A DNA stretch of 64,000 nt from Rostratula benghalensis (Eukaryota; Chordata; Aves; Charadriiformes; Rostratulidae): the NCBI GenBank assembly GCA_013399305.1, contig VXAI01000115.1:1817907-1881906 (forward strand), written 5' to 3'. The position numbers were made by a program, and so were the translations under genes. Each line of letters starts with the position of its first letter. Positions within the stretch are counted from its first letter, which is position 1. The notes beneath the pieces were generated by a model. The model was not told where the DNA came from and did no database searches. It was given only the letters and a program-made list of their open reading frames with translations. Positions 61,136 through 64,000 of the stretch are shown one piece after another.

Positions 61136-63112
61136 AGAGGTCTACAAATTTAGATTTCTACTTTAAAACTAACTAACTAGAGTAAGTTAGTTTTTACTTT
61201 GTTTCTTAAAACAAGTGCTTATGGTTTTATTGTACAAACCAGCACATAATTTTATAGACAGATGCAGCAAGCCTGGGGAAAAAAAAAATTACTGGGAAAA
61301 TATCCATCTCTTAATTGCTAATTATGTTTATAAATTTAGATTTTTGAATGAACGCTATACAGGAGTATCCCTCAAGCAGCAGTGTGCCCATAGAACCAAT
61401 CCGTGGATATATCTACACCACAGTCCTTTTCAAAAGCATTTTTGTCGCCTTTATCACACACACGAAAGACAACCCGTTTGCATCACATCATATCACATTG
61501 ATAAATGAGGATGTTTATATTTTTGAATAAATTAGCTCTAGGTTTCAAATTTGTTTTCACAGTGTCCTAGGCTGAGGGGAAAAAAGTTATTTTTATTCAT
61601 TAATTGCTTTGCAATTCATGAAACTGCTCAGTTAAATGGAATAAGTAAGTGGATGGACTTCTCTGGGATTTACAATTATTATTTGCTTTTGGCATGGAGT
61701 GTTATTTGAAAATTGGTATTTTTTTTAAACCGTTAACCTATTTTTGATTGTATTTTCTGTTTCGCGTCCTTGTGATGTACCTTTTACTTCAGCAAATTAT
61801 GTCTTTTTTTACTTCAGTACTAACTGTTTTGATTTTGACTCTTGACTCATAGCTTTGAAGGCATGCCTTTTGCAGGCACGTTGTTCCAATCATCTCTTAC
61901 ACCTTGCAAACATGGGCACAAAGAAGCTACAGTCTCAGATGCATTTACACGGATGCTTAGCTTAGAGCATAGATTCAGCACAATAAAGGTTATCTATCAT
62001 TGCGCTCATTATTTGTAAGCGAAGACTTACTTGGACTATTTGCAAAGAAAACCGCTATTCAAAGCTGAACAAAGACACTAAAAACATGCTTTAAGGTATT
62101 TTTAGCTCTTCAGCAAGCTGAGAAAGGATAGCGACGATTGCACTGCAAACATTTCTCTTTCTCTGTGCCGCTGGAACGACACTGGAAGTACGACGGGGGC
62201 GATCGCTGTCGCCCGGGTCCGGCGGCGTGGGGGGACCATTCACCGTAGTTCCTTCAGCATCTGTTTGATCTCTCGCTTCCTTTGTGCTCGCTGATCCAAC
62301 AGCCCTGTTATCGCATTGTTTCCCTACTCGCTTTATGAGCGAGTTAATGCGTTCCTTTCTCAGGAGACCTTTAAGCTTAAAATATTTCCTTAATTAACGC
62401 CGCCTAATCTTAAAGAGCCAAAGCTTAGCTGCGGCGCTTCCACGCCGCGTGGCTGCGAGAGCCCCACCATCCCGGCTCAACGGGGGAGGGCTGGGTAAAG
62501 GACCATGCCTTCAACTTTCCGGAGACCTCCCTTACCCGGGGGTCCTGGTGCCGCAGCTCGACCTCCCCCCGCGGTGCCGGAGCCCCGAGGCGCTTTCCGC
62601 GCTCGCCGGCGCTGGGGGAGGCGAAGGGAGAAGCCGCCGGCCCGGCCCCCGCCTTCCCCCCCCTCAACCTTCCACCCTTCCCTCCCGCTTTGAACTTCTC
62701 CGGCACAGACCCCCGAAGGCGCAGCATCCATCCCATCCCCCTGCATCCGTCCCCCGGGCAGCGCGGGGAAAGGTGCCCCCGCTGCCTCCGGCCCCACACA
62801 CTCCCCTCCCGCCACCCCAAGCCGGGAAGATGCGGCGCTGCCCCCAACCTCCCCTGCCCACGCCGGGGAAGGTGCGGGGCTGGGCCCCCGCCCGCCGTAG
62901 CCCCCGCCCCTGCCGCTGGGGCCGCCCCGCCAACCGCCCGTGCCCTTCCCCGAACAATGAGCCGGGACAGCGCGGCACGGCCCCGGGGCAGCCCCGCCAT
63001 GTCTGCCCCGCCGCGGCCCCAACCCCAGGCAGGCGGCCCCCCCAACCCTCCGCCCGGCAGACCAGCGCAGCCTCCCGCCCCGCCGCCGTAGAGCCCGGCC
63101 CCGCCCGGCGAG

Positions 63113-63118
63113 GTAACG
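63113..63118 (+). other. Candidate splice donor in CpG island
   Basis: GGCGAG|GTAACG fits the vertebrate donor consensus. It would end a rightward first exon at 63112. It lies about 30 bases before the assembly gap, so the rest of the local structure cannot be seen. Confidence 0.25.
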
Positions 63119-63145
63119 GGGGGCGCCCCCCCCATCCCCTCCCCT

Positions 63146-63357
63146 NNNNNNNNNNNNNNNNNNNNNNNNNNNNNNNNNNNNNNNNNNNNNNNNNNNNNNN
63201 NNNNNNNNNNNNNNNNNNNNNNNNNNNNNNNNNNNNNNNNNNNNNNNNNNNNNNNNNNNNNNNNNNNNNNNNNNNNNNNNNNNNNNNNNNNNNNNNNNNN
63301 NNNNNNNNNNNNNNNNNNNNNNNNNNNNNNNNNNNNNNNNNNNNNNNNNNNNNNNNN
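63146..63357. other. Assembly gap (N run, 212 bases)
   Basis: All bases are N. The flanks are C-rich (CCCCCCCCATCCCC to the left) and carry CCGT repeats to the right, the kind of GC-extreme sequence short reads fail to cover. The true length is unknown, and any exon or start codon inside it is missing. Confidence 0.99.
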
Positions 63358-63370
63358 CGCCCGGTCCCCG

Positions 63371-63397
63371 CTCCGTCCGTCTGTCCGTCCGTCCGTC
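63371..63397. repeat. (CCGT)n short tandem repeat
   Basis: About six CCGT units with one CTGT variant, immediately right of the gap. Likely polymorphic, and it may continue into the gap. Confidence 0.85.
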
Positions 63398-63466
63398 TTC
63401 TCCCCATCCCGCCCCCCCCGCGGTGGCGGCCGCCCCCTGAGCTTTGTGCGAGCGGCGGCCACCGGC

Positions 63467-63576
63467 ATGCGGGGGGAGAGGCCACTCGTGGGAAGCGGCG
63501 AGGCGGAGCCCCCGCGCCGCCCCGGCTGCTGCACCTCGGGGGGCAGGCACCCCAGAGAACCCTGAGAGCCCCGCCG
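63467..63576 (+). other. Candidate 5' UTR exon segment with short uORF
   Basis: The ATG at 63467 opens a 32-codon frame (Arg, Gly and Pro rich) that stops at a TGA near 63563, followed by CCG|GTATGT after 63576. If the gene runs rightward, this would be a non-coding first exon with an upstream ORF and a good donor. It is speculative, and no homology is recognised. Confidence 0.2.
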
Positions 63577-63622
63577 GTATGTAGGGGCACCCCCGGGCGG
63601 AAAAGGACTTTCTTTTGGGCTC

Positions 63623-63648
63623 TTTTTTTTGGGGGGGGGGGGGGGGGG
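63623..63648. repeat. T8-G18 homopolymer junction
   Basis: Eight T are followed directly by 18 G at the right edge of the CpG island. A G run of this length can form G-quadruplexes, and its length is likely inaccurate in the assembly. Confidence 0.95.
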
Positions 63649-63660
63649 CGGGCATAAGGA

Positions 63661-64000
63661 GGGGGAGGTCTTGTGCTGTGCAGCGTTTGCTGGAAGGAGA
63701 ATCCTATACGTGAAGCCGTATGGATTCCCGGTGGCATGGCTTGGTGGCTTCTTGGCTTCACAGTTTTCAGGCGGGGAGCGCGTAGGGTGTGTTTTTAGCG
63801 AGGTTCGCCTGCTCAAGGGAGCTTGAAGAGATGTGTTTGGAGAAGCAGTGCTTTCCAGGAATTTAAATGAGACCTTTTTTTTTTTTTTTTTTGAGGGGGG
63901 GTTGCTATTCAAAGGCTATTCTATTAGTTCTATATTTGCTTTTGCAGATTGCACTTATAAATAGTTAGGCAGTCGTATTAGCATATAAAAATCGATATTC
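63661..64000. other. Right flank of the CpG island
   Basis: Base composition falls back toward AT-rich. It contains a T18 run (63875-63892) followed by GAGGGGGGG, and a CTTATAAATAG sequence near 63955 that could be a TATA-like or MEF2-like motif but lies outside the island. No exon is recognised. If transcription is rightward this is the start of intron 1. Confidence 0.45.

Larger units (their letters stand above)
52235..62159. other. Non-coding DNA upstream of the CpG island
   Basis: No gene is recognised in these 10 kb. They hold an AT dinucleotide patch (52631-52653), a T14 run (57145-57158), a T13 run (57908-57920), a (CCCTTT) tract, the strong hairpin at 55338-55413, the octamer block at 56570-56830 and two small palindromes near 61118-61194. 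The open frame at 56072-56551 begins with GTG, has its first ATG after 75 codons, and resembles nothing known. Confidence 0.5.
62160..63660. promoter_or_regulatory. CpG island: promoter and first-exon region of an unidentified gene
   Basis: CpG becomes abundant from about 62185 (CGACGGGGGCGATCGC) and stays very dense from about 62400 to 63600, in sharp contrast to the 62 kb before it. GC-box (CCCCGCCC-like) motifs are frequent around 62890-63115, and no TATA box is evident inside the island. Such islands mark housekeeping or developmental promoters in vertebrates. Candidate + strand first-exon donors are GAG|GTAACG (after 63112) and CCG|GTATGT (after 63576). A short upstream-ORF-like frame begins with the ATG at 63467 and ends at a TGA about 100 bases later. 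No coding sequence of a known protein is recognisable, so the exon may be 5' UTR only. Direction is most likely rightward but unproven. Confidence 0.85.

Noticed and set aside
62425..63912. Very long open frames (365-495 codons, both strands) across the CpG island
   Set aside because: They run through the 212-base N gap and extremely GC-rich DNA where stop codons are rare. Several frames on both strands are open at once, the peptides are Pro/Gly/Arg/Ala low-complexity, and none resembles a known protein.
1..64000. CRISPR arrays, operons, origins, insertion sequences and other prokaryotic features
   Set aside because: No regularly spaced repeats, Shine-Dalgarno-led gene series or transposase genes of bacterial type are present. 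Composition and CR1 content show vertebrate DNA.

Overview
This window is most likely from a bird nuclear genome. The main evidence is five copies of CR1 (chicken repeat 1) LINE retrotransposon 3' ends. Three of them finish in the diagnostic ATTCTATG-type tail (ends near 9948, 11826 and 52234). There is no sign of L1, Alu-like or MIR-like interspersed repeats, overall repeat density is very low, and a GC-rich promoter is interrupted by an assembly gap. A crocodilian cannot be formally excluded, because related CR1s occur there. There are no bacterial-style genes, operons, CRISPR arrays or prophages, and I recognise no provirus or LTR.

Layout. From 1 to about 62,160 the window is AT-rich intergenic or intronic DNA with no protein-coding gene I can recognise. 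It holds the five CR1 fragments (about 9552-9948, 11400-11826, 42488-42870, 43562-44213 and 51893-52234, all in + orientation), a few microsatellites (notably an 18-copy CTCTT array at 31191-31280 and a GGCAA array at 45551-45591), homopolymer tracts, and several palindromes. It also holds short blocks that look like cis-regulatory DNA: a symmetric RFX X-box, a CTCF-like core, converging POU octamers, a MEF2-type palindrome and homeodomain-motif clusters. Two open stretches have plausible splice signals and are reported only as low-confidence exon candidates: 47390-47719 and 21937-22192.

From about 62,160 to 63,650 there is a strong CpG island, very GC-rich and full of GC boxes. It contains a run of N (63146-63357), a run of 18 G (63631-63648) and candidate splice donors. 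This is almost certainly the promoter and first-exon area of a gene. The likeliest reading is that its body lies to the right of the window, so the 62 kb would be its upstream region. The direction of transcription cannot be settled from this sequence, and if it runs leftward the 62 kb would be a first intron. I cannot name the gene. The very long open frames across the island are artefacts of GC richness and of the N run.

No new multi-gene system is visible. The items most worth checking are a near-perfect 76-nt hairpin (55338-55413), the two exon candidates, the RFX and CTCF-like sites, and the incompletely assembled promoter.
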